This document shows, piece by piece, positions 45,796 to 64,000 of a DNA stretch of 64,000 nt. The translations under genes were made by a program, and so were the position numbers. Position 1 is the stretch's first letter. Every line of letters begins with the position of its first letter. Below the pieces are notes generated by a model that was not told the origin of the DNA, searched no databases, and saw nothing but the letters and a program-made list of their open reading frames with translations. The stretch covers positions 302,031 through 366,030 of the forward strand of contig BJOX01000151.1 in assembly GCA_009731375.1 (NCBI GenBank), in the 5' to 3' direction. The stretch is from Paulinella micropora (taxonomy: Eukaryota; Cercozoa; Imbricatea; Euglyphida).

Positions 45796-47116
45796 CCTTC
45801 TTTTTATTTCTCGTGCTTCGTCTTAACGGCTTTGCTTCCTCTTCTTGTGGCGCTTCTTTTTTCGCTTCGCTCTTCGTCGCTCCACTCCTCGTCTCTTTGG
45901 TAAACTTATTGACAATAACGGCTCCAATCCCGCTTATCTTTCTTAGTTTAGTATTTGTAATATTCGGGTTATCATTGTAAATCTGCTCAAGCAATTTATT
46001 CTTATCCTCTCTGCTAGCGCTTTTTCCTAATGGTATATAACTGCTTTCTTCGTCTCCGCTTTCGCTTTCAGTTTCATTAGTATTATTTAAATTCAGACAT
46101 AAATCTATTTTGCGTCTCAACTCCTCTAATTCTGTTTTAATCCCTTCTGCCTTAATTTCTTCAGGGTCGGCCACATTTACCCACGAATAACTAAAACTAG
46201 TGAGCATATCGCCATGTTCCAATACATTGCTTACCCACGTATTAAAATTCTCTAATTTCGGATTGGCGAAATTACTATACGACAAACTAGCATATAGTTT
46301 TCGCAACATACTACTCTTCTGCGTGTATTCCGATAGCCAAGGGAAGATTTTGATAATTCTTTTGTTTAGTTCATTGTTCTTTTGTTTATCAAGCACACCC
46401 TCGCTGTTGATGATGACTGCTTTTTTCTTTTTGAAATGATTCCGTATTGAATTTACTTGTTCTATTACGAACTGGGGAGTAAAAAGGACAACAGGCCTCT
46501 CAGTCCAATTCTTTTTTTGTCCTTCTCTTTTCTTTGCTAGGTTATTCACTCGCAACCAACTTGGTTTATCTGGTATTAATTCATATGTGTTTTTGTCAAA
46601 TATTTCCACAGGCCTTGCTCCAATTGCTATCATCAAAGCAAGTAGTTTAAGATAAGGGTCATTACTTAATATCATATCGTTCATTTTAGCCATTACATCA
46701 CGGACATCAATTTGTATTTTTTGTTCATTTTTGGCTTTGACATCTTTCTTATACCCCTCAACGATATCAATCCGCTCGTCTTCATTCAGATTAAAATACT
46801 TATCCAGTTTGCTCATTTCATATACTTTTTCGCTTTGGTAAGGCTCTATCGCTTTTTTTCTCACCTCAGAAAGTCTTTGTCTCCTACTATTCAAATTTGG
46901 ATACACGATAGCATATTTTGGATATATGACTTTTAGTGCCTCAAGCACCTCTTCATCACTCGTTGGTGTGCTAAATAGCGATATAATAGCATTATGAAAG
47001 GCGATACGTGGTTTTAACTCACTATCGTAGAAGTTGGACACGACTTCATAAATTTTACTTTCAGTAGTAGCAACTCTTAACTGCCTAACAAACTTCTTGT
47101 CATCTTCGCTCCACAT
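45785..47116 (-). CDS. Tyrosine recombinase with telomere-resolvase (protelomerase)-like active site
   Basis: 443 residues, intact. Candidate catalytic residues in order are R168 (IAIGARPVEIF), K195 or K196 (NNLAKKREG), R272 (SSMLRKLYASLSY), H301 (VLEHGDMLTSF) and Y310 (FSYSW). In telomere resolvases such as TelK the order is R-K-R-H-Y with about 25, 83, 33 and 9 residues between; here the spacings are about 27, 76, 29 and 9. The position three before R272 is Ser, not the His of ordinary integrases. About 150 helical residues precede the core, and a basic tail (LRRSTRNKKKANT) follows an SGIGAVIVNKF stretch. The enzyme could resolve replicated ends at the 401-bp palindromes into hairpins, integrate the virus, or both. 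A plain integrase remains possible. Confidence 0.6.
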   Translation of the reverse strand: MWSEDDKKFVRQLRVATTESKIYEVVSNFYDSELKPRIAFHNAIISLFSTPTSDEEVLEALKVIYPKYAIVYPNLNSRRQRLSEVRKKAIEPYQSEKVYEMSKLDKYFNLNEDERIDIVEGYKKDVKAKNEQKIQIDVRDVMAKMNDMILSNDPYLKLLALMIAIGARPVEIFDKNTYELIPDKPSWLRVNNLAKKREGQKKNWTERPVVLFTPQFVIEQVNSIRNHFKKKKAVIINSEGVLDKQKNNELNKRIIKIFPWLSEYTQKSSMLRKLYASLSYSNFANPKLENFNTWVSNVLEHGDMLTSFSYSWVNVADPEEIKAEGIKTELEELRRKIDLCLNLNNTNETESESGDEESSYIPLGKSASREDKNKLLEQIYNDNPNITNTKLRKISGIGAVIVNKFTKETRSGATKSEAKKEAPQEEEAKPLRRSTRNKKKANT

Positions 47117-47268
47117 CTTAGTGTATATAAGACAAGTCTATATTTTTTCTAAGTCAAAAATAGTTTAATCATCATCCATCCGCGCTAGAAACGCCAAAAC
47201 GCCGTTGTGTCGACTCGGACACTTGAGAGTGGTATTGAGCAAACAGAGAGAGACTCAATTCTTTTTAG
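47117..47268. other. Viral spacer next to right TIR
   Basis: Contains the probable promoter of the recombinase (minus-strand TTATATACACTAAG next to its ATG) and a short unique stretch with GAGAGAGAC. No gene. Confidence 0.5.
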
Positions 47269-47867
47269 TATTAATGAAGGCCGAGGTGGCAGAGTCCGAC
47301 CCTTTTTTTTAGAAATTTTTTTGTGTGTCCATTAGAAAAATGGGGGGAGGAAGAAAAATTTACTTTTTTTATAAAAGGTCGGCCAGGTCGGACAGGTGTA
47401 ATACTAAGAAGAATTATACAATAAATATTGAAATTTAATAAGCGAAAAGTGGCAGACCTTTAAAAAACAGGATCGGACAGGACTCGGCCAGGTCGGACAG
47501 CAACAGGAGAAGATATTTTCACTCACCCTGCTCTTATATTCATCCAAAAAAAAAATCGTTATTGCTAGATTTATAAGCAAAAAAAACAAAAGGATGCCGT
47601 GCGGGGGGAACACATCCTCTGGAATTGAACCCGCAACCTAAATTTCAATGACTACCTTAATACCCATTGGTCTTTCCCCCGCCGCGCCCTACCAGTTGTA
47701 TAGGAAAAAAAGTATTTGAAGCGTTATTTATTACATCAAAATTCCAGGAAATTCTATTTCCGCGAATATCACCAGCAACACCCAGACAGCGCGGTGTCTG
47801 GCTGTCTGTAGGCTTCAGACAGAACTTGAAATCAGAATTCTGTCTGGACAGGTTTTCATTGGAAACC

Positions 47868-48400
47868 ATGTCTCTAATTCCGCGAGAAAATAAAACTAAA
47901 AATGAATGGATTGAGGAATTTGAAATAAGACAAACAGGAAGGGATAGACTCAAGAAAGATAAAATAATATGCGAAGAAAGAATTTCTAAAGCGGATAAAG
48001 AAATTGCACGTCTCGTTGAAAAGAAACAGCCAGACCTGATTAAGGTTGAGGCTATCAATGAGATGTTGCAACGATTGACTATTGAAAATAATGAAATAGA
48101 GGAGGATAAACTTATTCGCTTGAGAAAAAAGAAATTGGAAAAAAAATAAACAAAGAACGGGATAATTTCTATAAGTGGAAAAATGATAATCGTGGCCAAC
48201 TTTCCGCTATTGTCTTGAATAGTATTCTCACTGGTATTGAGAAAGAACATTTATCGTTTAATTCTTCTGTTAACAAATACTCCAGTGATGGTATTAACGA
48301 ATACGTAAATAATAGCATTAATAGTAATATTAAACGTGAAAACGATAGGAATATGCACAGAGTCTTCAGAACCGAGAGTGCAGATAGCAACTCGGAATAA
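47868..48400 (+). CDS. TIR gene 2, right copy (charged coiled-coil protein, frameshift at A8)
   Basis: Same gene as 26207-26739, start MSLIPRENKT at 47868. The first frame stops at 48149 after the A8 run, and the continuation runs to a stop at 48398-48400. It differs from the left copy at only a few bases (for example CTESSEP is preceded by GI here and GT in the left copy in an overlapping frame). Unknown function. Confidence 0.5.
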
Positions 48401-48504
48401 AAAAGACTTAGTGTCAAATGGTTTTTTTAAAAACCAGGGGTTTAAACCCCACCCTCATTCAAAGAAATTTCTATTACACATGCTTTTGGTGTGTGTAATA
48501 GACT

Positions 48505-48976
48505 ATGGGAGAGCCTAACGAATTATCAGACCAACTCGGTGAAGTCAATCTCGCTGGTGGTAAGTCCAAACTCAATTGTTTCTTTTTTCACGATAATGAA
48601 TGTGGCTGTAGGTTTCTGGAAGACTTGGGATGCGGTTGAGAAAAAAGCCCCTGCTGAAAATAAAGACGCACAATTCGTTCGCGTGTCTGCTGGGTTTGCG
48701 GGTGTTGGGATGTTGGATGGCTTGAGTGCGTTCTCAAGCGACGTTAAGTTTTATAGAAATAGGGTTAATGAGAGAAACGAGAATTTTCTTTTAGCTTGGG
48801 TTCCTCTGGACAAAACCATGAGGACCCGAGAAAGAAAACTTATTTTCTTGTCTCGCTCAAGGTTGGGGAGGAGGGAGAAGAGAGGGAGGAAATTCTTGTC
48901 TTTCCCTCTCTCTGCTATCGTGAAAAAGATGACTGACAAGGAAGAATTCATCAAGTGGATTGTCCCCATCAATTAA
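48505..48976 (+). CDS. TIR gene 1, right copy (unknown protein, probable small intron)
   Basis: The start MGEPNELSDQLGEV is at 48505. The putative 52-nt intron is 48560-48611 with GTAAGT and TGTAG borders identical to the left copy. Exon 2 reads FWKTWDAVEKKAPAENK to KWIVPIN with a stop at 48974-48976. Relative to the left copy it lacks one base after AGGA and two bases in a CT run and has extra bases in a GAG run, so the 48830-48920 segment reads differently. It is in frame to the shared C-terminus, but its Arg-rich middle (RLGRREKRGRK) looks like a shifted reading. Confidence 0.5.
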
Positions 48977-49045
48977 AATCATTTTTTTATTAAATTGGGG
49001 TTGGGTTTTCTTATTGTGTAGTTTATTTTTTTGTCCTCACTGCTG

Positions 49046-49446
49046 ATCATTTATGTATGCAAGACTTGTCCAACCACAAAGTATGAAACAAGCATTAAAA
49101 ACATAAAAAACCAATATTTGACATATAGAAAACATACATAGAAAACAAAAAAGTGTCAAATGTTTAACGTAAATTTATCAAACTAAGCACATTAAGAGAG
49201 ATTTAGACGAAAAGACACATAAACCATATACACGCAGTTTATATATATTTTTATGAAATAAAAATATGGTTTATGTGTCTTTTCGTCTAAATCTCTCTTA
49301 ATGTGCTTAGTTTGATAAATTTACGTTAAACATTTGACACGTTTTGTTTTCTATGTATGTTTTCTATATGTCAAATGTTGGTTTTTTATGTTTTTAATGC
49401 TTGTTTCATACTTTGCGGTTGGACAAGTCTTGCATACATAAATGAT
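49046..49446. repeat. 401-bp terminal palindrome, right end
   Basis: Same arm-loop-arm structure as the left end and exactly its length. The asymmetric centre (CATATACACGCAGTTTATAT on this strand) is the reverse complement of the left centre, so both ends hold the loop in the same orientation relative to the virus. Confidence 0.85.
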
Positions 49447-49475
49447 CATATATATATACATATATATATATCGGA

Positions 49476-49559
<84 letters not shown>

Positions 49560-49610
49560 GGAGTGTGTGTGTGTGTGAGAGAGAGAGAGAGAAAACGGCT
49601 GTAGCTGGAT
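49447..49610. repeat. (TA)n and (GA)n flank of the insertion
   Basis: ATATATACATATAT is followed by GA and GT repeats. This is host DNA resuming after the virus. Confidence 0.8.
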
Positions 49611-49903
49611 TGCAACCCATACTGTAGGCTGTGGCGTGGTGCCACGCCCATCGATGCAAGTGCGTGGATGCAACCTCCCCCCCCCCTCCTCCTCCTCCTC
49701 CTCCCATTCCCGACCTTTATTCTGCAGTCCCTGACAAGATTGCAATTTTTTCTCTGTCTCTTGATATCTATTCTTGTCTTGTCAATTTCCTTTTCGATTG
49801 TTTTCTTTTTTCAAATTTTATTCGTGCGATCCTTGACAGTGAACATCGGTCTTGTCGGTTGTTGCCGTGTCTGTGCCTGTGTGACTAGGGCGATGTCATG
49901 CCA
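49611..49903. other. Unique host sequence, no gene assigned
   Basis: Includes a short hairpin (GTGGCGTGGTGCCACGCC at about 49630) and a C-rich/CTC tract. It lies downstream of the gene at 49904-50906 and may be its 3' UTR. Confidence 0.35.
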
Positions 49904-50072
49904 TCACTCAAAGCGTTTCAGGCCACATACATTGCATTTGAAGACGCCCAGACCGCCCTTGATATCGCTCCAGTAGCCCTTGATGTCCACAAAGGTAGGA
50001 CTAGGAACACATGTACAGAACACAGATAGACAGACAGATACTAGAGTAGCAGCGTACAGGAGAGTAGCGCTG

Positions 50073-50139
<67 letters not shown>

Positions 50140-50364
50140 GGTGAAAGGGAGAGCGAGAGAGAGAGAGAAAGAGAGAGAGGGGGGGGGGGGGGGGGGGGGG
50201 GGGGTGGNNNNNNNNNNGGGGGATGTTGACTCTTTTTGCATGATGCCTGCACAGCCCATGCGAATGCACTTGACCGGCCTACCCACACACCACAAGCCTG
50301 CTGCTTTCTCTGTCTGTCTGCCTGCCTAAGTGCATCTCTCTCTCTCTCTCTCTCTCTGCCTAAG

Positions 50365-50419
<55 letters not shown>

Positions 50420-50623
50420 GCGTGTGTGTGGTTCGGACTGTATGTGCGTCTGTGTGTTGGTGTCTGGTGTATGTATGTTATGAATGCATGCATGTATGTA
50501 TGTATGTATGTATGTATGTATGTATGTATGTACGCACGTACTTTCTACGTACGTACGTACGTACGTACGTATGTATGTATGTATGTATGTATGTATGTAT
50601 GTATGTATGTGTGTGTGTGTATG

Positions 50624-50654
<31 letters not shown>

Positions 50655-50906
50655 TGCATGCATGCATAGGTATGCAGGTATGTATGTATGTATGTATGTA
50701 TGTATGTATGATGTATGTATTGTATGCATGTCATGTTATGTTATGTCATGTTATGTTATGTTATGTCATGTTATGTTATGTTATGTTATGTTATGTTAAG
50801 TTAAGTTAAGTTATGTTATGTCATGTATGTATGTATGCATGCATGTATGTATGTATGTATGTATGTTTTCATACTCTTCCTCTGCAGAGGAGGAGGAATT
50901 TCCCAT
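49904..50906 (-). CDS. Host gene with probable N-myristoylation signal, partly in a gap
   Basis: Exon 50906-50875 starts [10 protein letters not shown], an N-myristoylation-type sequence, with a GTATGA donor. Exon 50278 downward ([18 protein letters not shown]) joins it in phase and runs into the gap at 50208-50217. The terminal exon 50000-49904 reads [14 protein letters not shown] and [13 protein letters not shown] before TGA. The CNVC pair and the earlier two Cys may bind zinc. The middle is not visible, so the protein is incomplete. Family not recognised. Introns hold (GA)n, (CT)n and ATGT repeats. Confidence 0.5.
50450..50870. repeat. ATGT/ACGT and ATGTT repeats
   Basis: (TATG)n with CGTA variants, then ATGTT pentamers, then TATG again, inside the first intron of the 49904-50906 gene. 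No gene is seen in the repeat. Confidence 0.8.
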
Positions 50907-50950
50907 CAGAGCTTCACGGGGCCTCAACAACCCCTAAAAAAACACAACAA

Positions 50951-50983
<33 letters not shown>

Positions 50984-51166
50984 GAGATTCAGATTAGTCG
51001 CTTTGATTCTCATTCGTCCTTCTGCTACTGGACACAAGCGACACAACATAAACAAAGCACATGCATGCATACATACATAGATACATATATACATACATGC
51101 ATGCATGCATGCATACATACATACATACATACATACATACATACATACATACATACATACATAACA

Positions 51167-51263
<97 letters not shown>

Positions 51264-51348
51264 GTACATACATACATACGTAAGTACGTATGTACTTACG
51301 TACGTACGTACGTACATACATACATACATATACATACATACATATACA

Positions 51349-51379
<31 letters not shown>

Positions 51380-51388
51380 GTTGCGCTG
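50907..51388. repeat. AAC, (ACAT)n and (TA)n repeats
   Basis: Apart from a short unique stretch (50980-51050) this is CAACAA, CATA and TA repeat. Possible promoter region of the minus-strand MGNSSSS gene, without a recognisable element. Confidence 0.75.
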
Positions 51389-53229
<1,841 letters not shown>

Positions 53230-53230
<1 letters not shown>

Positions 53231-55887
53231 ACATAACATAACGTAACATAACATAACATAACATAACATAACATGACATAACGTAACATAACGTAACATA
53301 ACATAACATAACATAACATAATATAACATAACATAACATAACATAACATAACATAGCATGACATAACATAACATAGCATAATATAACATATAACATAAAA
53401 TAACATAACATAACATAACATAACCTAACATAACCTAACATAACCTAACATAACCTAACATAACCTAACATGACCTGCATAATCTAACATAATCTAACAT
53501 AACCTTACATAACCTAACATAACCTAACATAACCCAACATAACCTAACATAACCTAACATAACCTAACATAACCTAACATAACCTAACATAACCTAACAT
53601 AACCTAACATAACCTAACATAAGATAAGATAAGATAACATAACATAACATAACATAACATAATATAACATAATATAACATAACATAACATAACATAACAT
53701 AACATAACACATAACATAACATAACACATAAACATAACACATAACATAACACATAACATAACATAACATAACCCATAACATAACGTAACATAACATAACA
53801 TAACATAACATAACATAACAACATAACATAACATAACATAACATAACATACACATAACATAACATACACATAACATAACCCATAACATAACATAACATAA
53901 CATACCATAACATAACATAACATAACATACCATAACATACCATACCATACCATAACATAACATAACATAACATAACATAAACATAAACATAAACATAAAC
54001 ATAAACATAAACATAAACATAACATAAACATAAACATAAACATAACATAAACATAACATAACATAACATAACATAACATAACATAACATAACATAACATT
54101 AACATAACATAACATTAACATTAACATAACATTAACATAACATAACATAACATAACAGACTCATAACATAACATAACATAACATAACATAACATAACATA
54201 ACATAACATAACATAACATAACATGCAACTACGCACTAACAATCGAATGCCACAAGAGATGGCACGGATCAATAAAATATCCAGTGATATGCCCCACTTT
54301 TAACCACAAGTCAAACTGATATATACGGTTCTTTGGTCACACGTGGGGGAGTGTGTCAGAGTGTCAATGTGTCATCAGCCTGGCCAGTGCTTCTTTGGCT
54401 GTTTACCCTTTTATATTTGCATGCATTCAACAACATGCACAAACACAGATAACGTTTGCGTGAGAATTGCTCCATTTGACACTGTACATACATACATTCA
54501 TGAGCCATACGTACAGTGGATCTTCTGTACAAACCAACATACATATGCATAAGAACATGATAAATACTGAATATAACACAACAGAACAGAACAAACATAA
54601 CATAACATAACAAATAACATAACATAACATAACATAACATAACATAACATAAAATAACATAAAATAAAATAACATAACATAACATAACATAACATAACAT
54701 AACATAGCATAACATTACATTACATTACATTATATTACATCGCATTGCATTACATGAGATTACATGACATAACATGACATAACATGACATGACATAACAT
54801 AACATAAGATAACATAAGATAACATAACATAACATAACATGACATAACATGACATAACACAACATAACATTACATAGCATTACATAACATAACATAACAA
54901 CATAACATAACAACATGACATAACATAGCATAACATGACATAACATAACATAACATGACATAACATAACATAACACAACACAACACAACACAACACAACC
55001 TAACCTAACCTAACCTAACCTAACATAACATAACATAACATAACATAACATAACATAACAAAACAAAACATAACATAACATAGCATAACATAGCATAGCA
55101 CATAGCATAGCACATAACATAGCACATCACATCACATCACATCACATCACATCATATCACATCACATCACATCACATCACATCACACCACACCACACCAC
55201 ATCACATTACATCACTTCACATAACATAACATAACATAACACGAAATAACATAACATAACATAACATAACATAACGTAACATAGCGTACCATAACGTAAA
55301 CATGACATAACATAAGCTAAGCTAACATAACATAACATAACATAACATAACACAACATTTACATTACATTACATTACATTAAATAAATTACATTACATTA
55401 CATTACATTACAGTACATTACATAACATTACATTACATTACATAAACACAACATAACATAAAATAACATGGCATAACATAACAGCACAACACAACATGAC
55501 ACAACTTAACACAACAAGGCACAACACATACCACAGCATAGCATAACACCACAACATAACATACCACTATCACAAGCACAACACAACATTAACATACATA
55601 ACATAACATAACATAACATAACATAACGTAACACAGCATAAGATAACATACACAACGTAACGTAACGTAACGTAACATAACACAACATAACATAACATAA
55701 CGTAACGTAACATAATATAACATAATATAACATAATAACATAACATAACATAACATAACATGAAATAACACGACGTAACGTGACATAACATGACAGAACA
55801 TGACACAACATGGCATAACACGGCATAACATAACATAACAAAACATAACAAAACATAACAAAACATAACATAACATAACATAACATC
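53230..55887. repeat. AACAT-type pentanucleotide satellite, 2.6 kb
   Basis: Dominated by (TAACA)n with variants ACCTAACATA, AAACAT, ACATTA, CACAT and AACAC. A short unique island at about 54225-54590 carries no recognised gene. At 54998-55022 the variant is (CCTAA)5. Confidence 0.9.
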
Positions 55888-55899
55888 TCTCTCTATCTC

Positions 55900-55962
<63 letters not shown>

Positions 55963-55967
55963 GTCTA

Positions 55968-56003
<36 letters not shown>

Positions 56004-56010
56004 CTCTGTA
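55888..56010. repeat. (ATCT)n and (CT)n microsatellite
   Basis: Simple repeat directly upstream of the first coding exon of the 56046-62778 gene. Confidence 0.85.
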
Positions 56011-56045
56011 TGTATGTGTGCGTTTTGTTCTGCTTCTCCAGGCAG

Positions 56046-62778
<6,733 letters not shown>

Positions 62779-62793
62779 TTGATTGGTTGGTTC

Positions 62794-62833
<40 letters not shown>

Positions 62834-62854
62834 GTTGATTGGTTGGTTGGTTGG

Positions 62855-62887
<33 letters not shown>

Positions 62888-63000
62888 CGATCGATTGATT
62901 GGTTGATTGGTTGATTGGTTGATTGGTTGATTGGTTGATTGGTTGGTTGATTGGTTGATTGATTGGTTGATTGATTGATGTATCTATTGGTTGGTTGGTT
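62779..63000. repeat. (GATT)n/(GGTT)n microsatellite
   Basis: About 220 bp of GATT and GGTT units after the stop of the 56046-62778 gene. Confidence 0.9.
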
Positions 63001-63010
63001 GCTCGTGTAG

Positions 63011-63330
63011 ACATGTTCGGCTTCATCTGCACAGCAGACCGTGCGAAGAAAAGGTACATACATACATACTTACAGACATACATACGTACATACATACATA
63101 CAGGAGGCCACAGGAGCAGAGGCTACTATTAGACACAGAGACAAGGAGGCGAGCGAAGCTAGAGACTCTCACACACCAGCCGCCGCGAGCACAGCAGGCG
63201 GCAGAGCCAAGGGTATGTATGTATGTATGTATGAATGTATGTGTATGTCTGTATGTATGTATGTATGTATGTATATAGGGACAAGCGGGGAGGCAGGTGA
63301 GGTTGGCCAGGCACCGGGCGCAAGGACGTA
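63011..63330 (+). CDS. Possible further exons (plus strand), frame ambiguous
   Basis: Three or four segments have acceptor and donor-like borders: 63011-63053 (after TGTAG, before GTACAT), 63103-63212 (after TACAG, before GTATGT), 63279-63296 (after TATAG, before GTGAGG) and about 63309-63325 (before GTAAGG). One joined frame reads MFGFICTADRAKK and PQEQRLLLDTETRRRAKLE; another is also open (EATGAEATIRHRDKEASE). They may extend the 56046-62778 gene or start a new one. Confidence 0.35.
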
Positions 63331-63705
63331 AGGTGATTTTTTTTTTTTTTTTTTTTCCCACAAGACTATAAGATTTTACCCGCTGTAATTATATCAGACT
63401 TATCTCGAGAATCCTGCCACCGCAAAGTTTTGGCTTGCAGTGTGATTCACTTGGGTGGATTGACTGACCAGTCTACATGTGCGCCCTCGCAGAGGGAAAA
63501 AAATTGGGCTTTGGGATTTTGAAGGCCCCCTCGCTTTTCGGTTAAAAAAAACCGGAAAGTATTGTCGCCGGACCCAAGGCTAGACCAGAAATATGCTGCC
63601 AGGATCGCCACTTGTGCTGCGCTAGTACCGTCAACGAGTTGGTTGAACGTCCTTTCGGCCCGGTGTGTGTATGTGTGTAGCGTGGGGAGGCGAAAGTAGT
63701 AATAC
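63331..63705. other. Unique sequence, no gene assigned
   Basis: A T-run, then mixed sequence. One short open frame on the minus strand (63734-63447) has protein-like stretches (AAQVAILAAYFWSSLGSGD) but no splice or family support. Confidence 0.3.
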
Positions 63706-63907
63706 TGGGGACATTCAAGTGGTAAAATGATCAAACTTTGAACATACTGTTCTCAATCAGCATTGAAGATACGAAAGTTCTGAGAGCGCTATTTGAAATC
63801 TCTTGCTTGGAGCTTTCAAAAGCTTCCTTTTGCTTTATCGTAGCGATACTATTGACGGAGAAATACTTGATCATAGTCGGCCGATTGTGCCACTTAAATG
63901 TCCCCAA
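63706..63907. mobile_element. MITE-like inverted-repeat element 3
   Basis: TGGGGACATTCAAGTGGTA at about 63706-63724 and its near reverse complement TGCCACTTAAATGTCCCCA at about 63888-63906 bound 200 bp of unique sequence with no strong ORF. The end motif GACATTCAAG also occurs at the tips of the 6875-7152 element. Confidence 0.45.
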
Positions 63908-64000
63908 TGCTATCTCGTGAGCCTTACTTGGGTGTACAGCCGACTATTTACTGCGGACTGCTTATCATCGGGCTGGTTGTATTAATATTTCTCCCACGAA

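Larger units (their letters stand above)
25166..49446. mobile_element. Endogenous polinton-like virus, 24.3 kb, with 2.17-kb TIRs
   Basis: Both ends are the same 2.17-kb sequence inverted (25166-27339 and 47269-49446). Between them lie a primase and SF3 helicase, an A32-like ATPase with GATGSGKS, a major capsid protein with the LYYFSGVF and PPSLISGMR signature, a penton-like protein, a fibre, a PLA2-like protein and a tyrosine recombinase. This gene set defines polinton-like viruses (PLVs) of protists and algae. AT-rich composition, short spacers and TATA-like boxes next to starts contrast with the host DNA. No DNA polymerase B or retroviral integrase was seen. Several genes are frame-broken. 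Confidence 0.9.
47269..49446 (-). repeat. Right terminal inverted repeat of the virus
   Basis: 2178 bp, reverse complement of 25166-27339. Differences are few and include small indels in TIR gene 1 and one base in the GTCCGACC repeats. The near identity implies recent homogenisation or a young insertion. Confidence 0.92.

Noticed and set aside
25166-49446. Canonical Maverick/Polinton or virophage of the Sputnik type
   Set aside because: No protein-primed DNA polymerase B, retroviral-type integrase or Ulp1-like protease was recognised, and the capsid protein carries the PLV signature.
54998-55022. True telomere
   Set aside because: Only five CCTAA units inside a pentanucleotide satellite with host genes on both sides.

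Overview
The window is eukaryotic nuclear DNA from an intron-rich genome saturated with simple repeats. GATA, GTAT, GA, AAC, AGT, TTC and AACAT blocks occupy most non-coding space, and all but the two gaps at 31841 and 37133 adjoin simple-repeat tracts. Coding exons are short (about 35-195 bp) with GT-AG introns. A unicellular alga or other protist is the best guess because the integrated virus is of a type known from such hosts; the lineage cannot be fixed from the sequence alone.

Layout. 1-6480: a decayed mobile element with several broken minus-strand ORFs, bounded by inverted copies of a terminal sequence; a second terminal copy with the start of its first ORF lies at 23394-24725. 6875-7495: two small hairpin (MITE-like) elements. 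8003-12449 (minus): a host methionine sulfoxide reductase A gene in eight to nine exons. 12724-14680: a roughly 120-bp minisatellite. 15321-21254 (minus): an eleven-exon membrane-anchored host gene of unknown function. 49904-50906 (minus) and 56046-62778 (plus): two host genes whose products begin with MG (likely N-myristoylated). The rest is microsatellite and satellite DNA, including a 2.6-kb AACAT-type satellite at 53230-55887.

25166-49446 is a complete 24.3-kb endogenous polinton-like virus (PLV) inserted in a (TA)n tract. It has 2.17-kb terminal inverted repeats (TIRs), each ending in a 401-bp palindrome. Its genes include an AEP-type primase and SF3 (D5-like) helicase, an A32-like packaging ATPase, a double jelly-roll major capsid protein, a penton-like protein, a PLA2-like-domain structural protein, a long fibre with a C-terminal S74 chaperone, two related MNIFG structural proteins, small membrane and zinc proteins, and a tyrosine recombinase whose R-K-R-H-Y layout resembles telomere resolvases (protelomerases). 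That enzyme plus palindromic ends suggests a linear genome with hairpin telomeres. No protein-primed DNA polymerase B, retroviral-type integrase or capsid protease was recognised, so it is not a canonical Maverick. Many genes carry frameshifts, and primase and helicase are separated by a 117-bp tandem duplication: the copy is decaying, or its consensus has indel errors.

A second theme is exon shards. In at least three of the four host genes, single exons or exon ends recur two to six times (once inverted), each copy embedded in microsatellite DNA, beside one copy that keeps a proper reading frame and splice sites.
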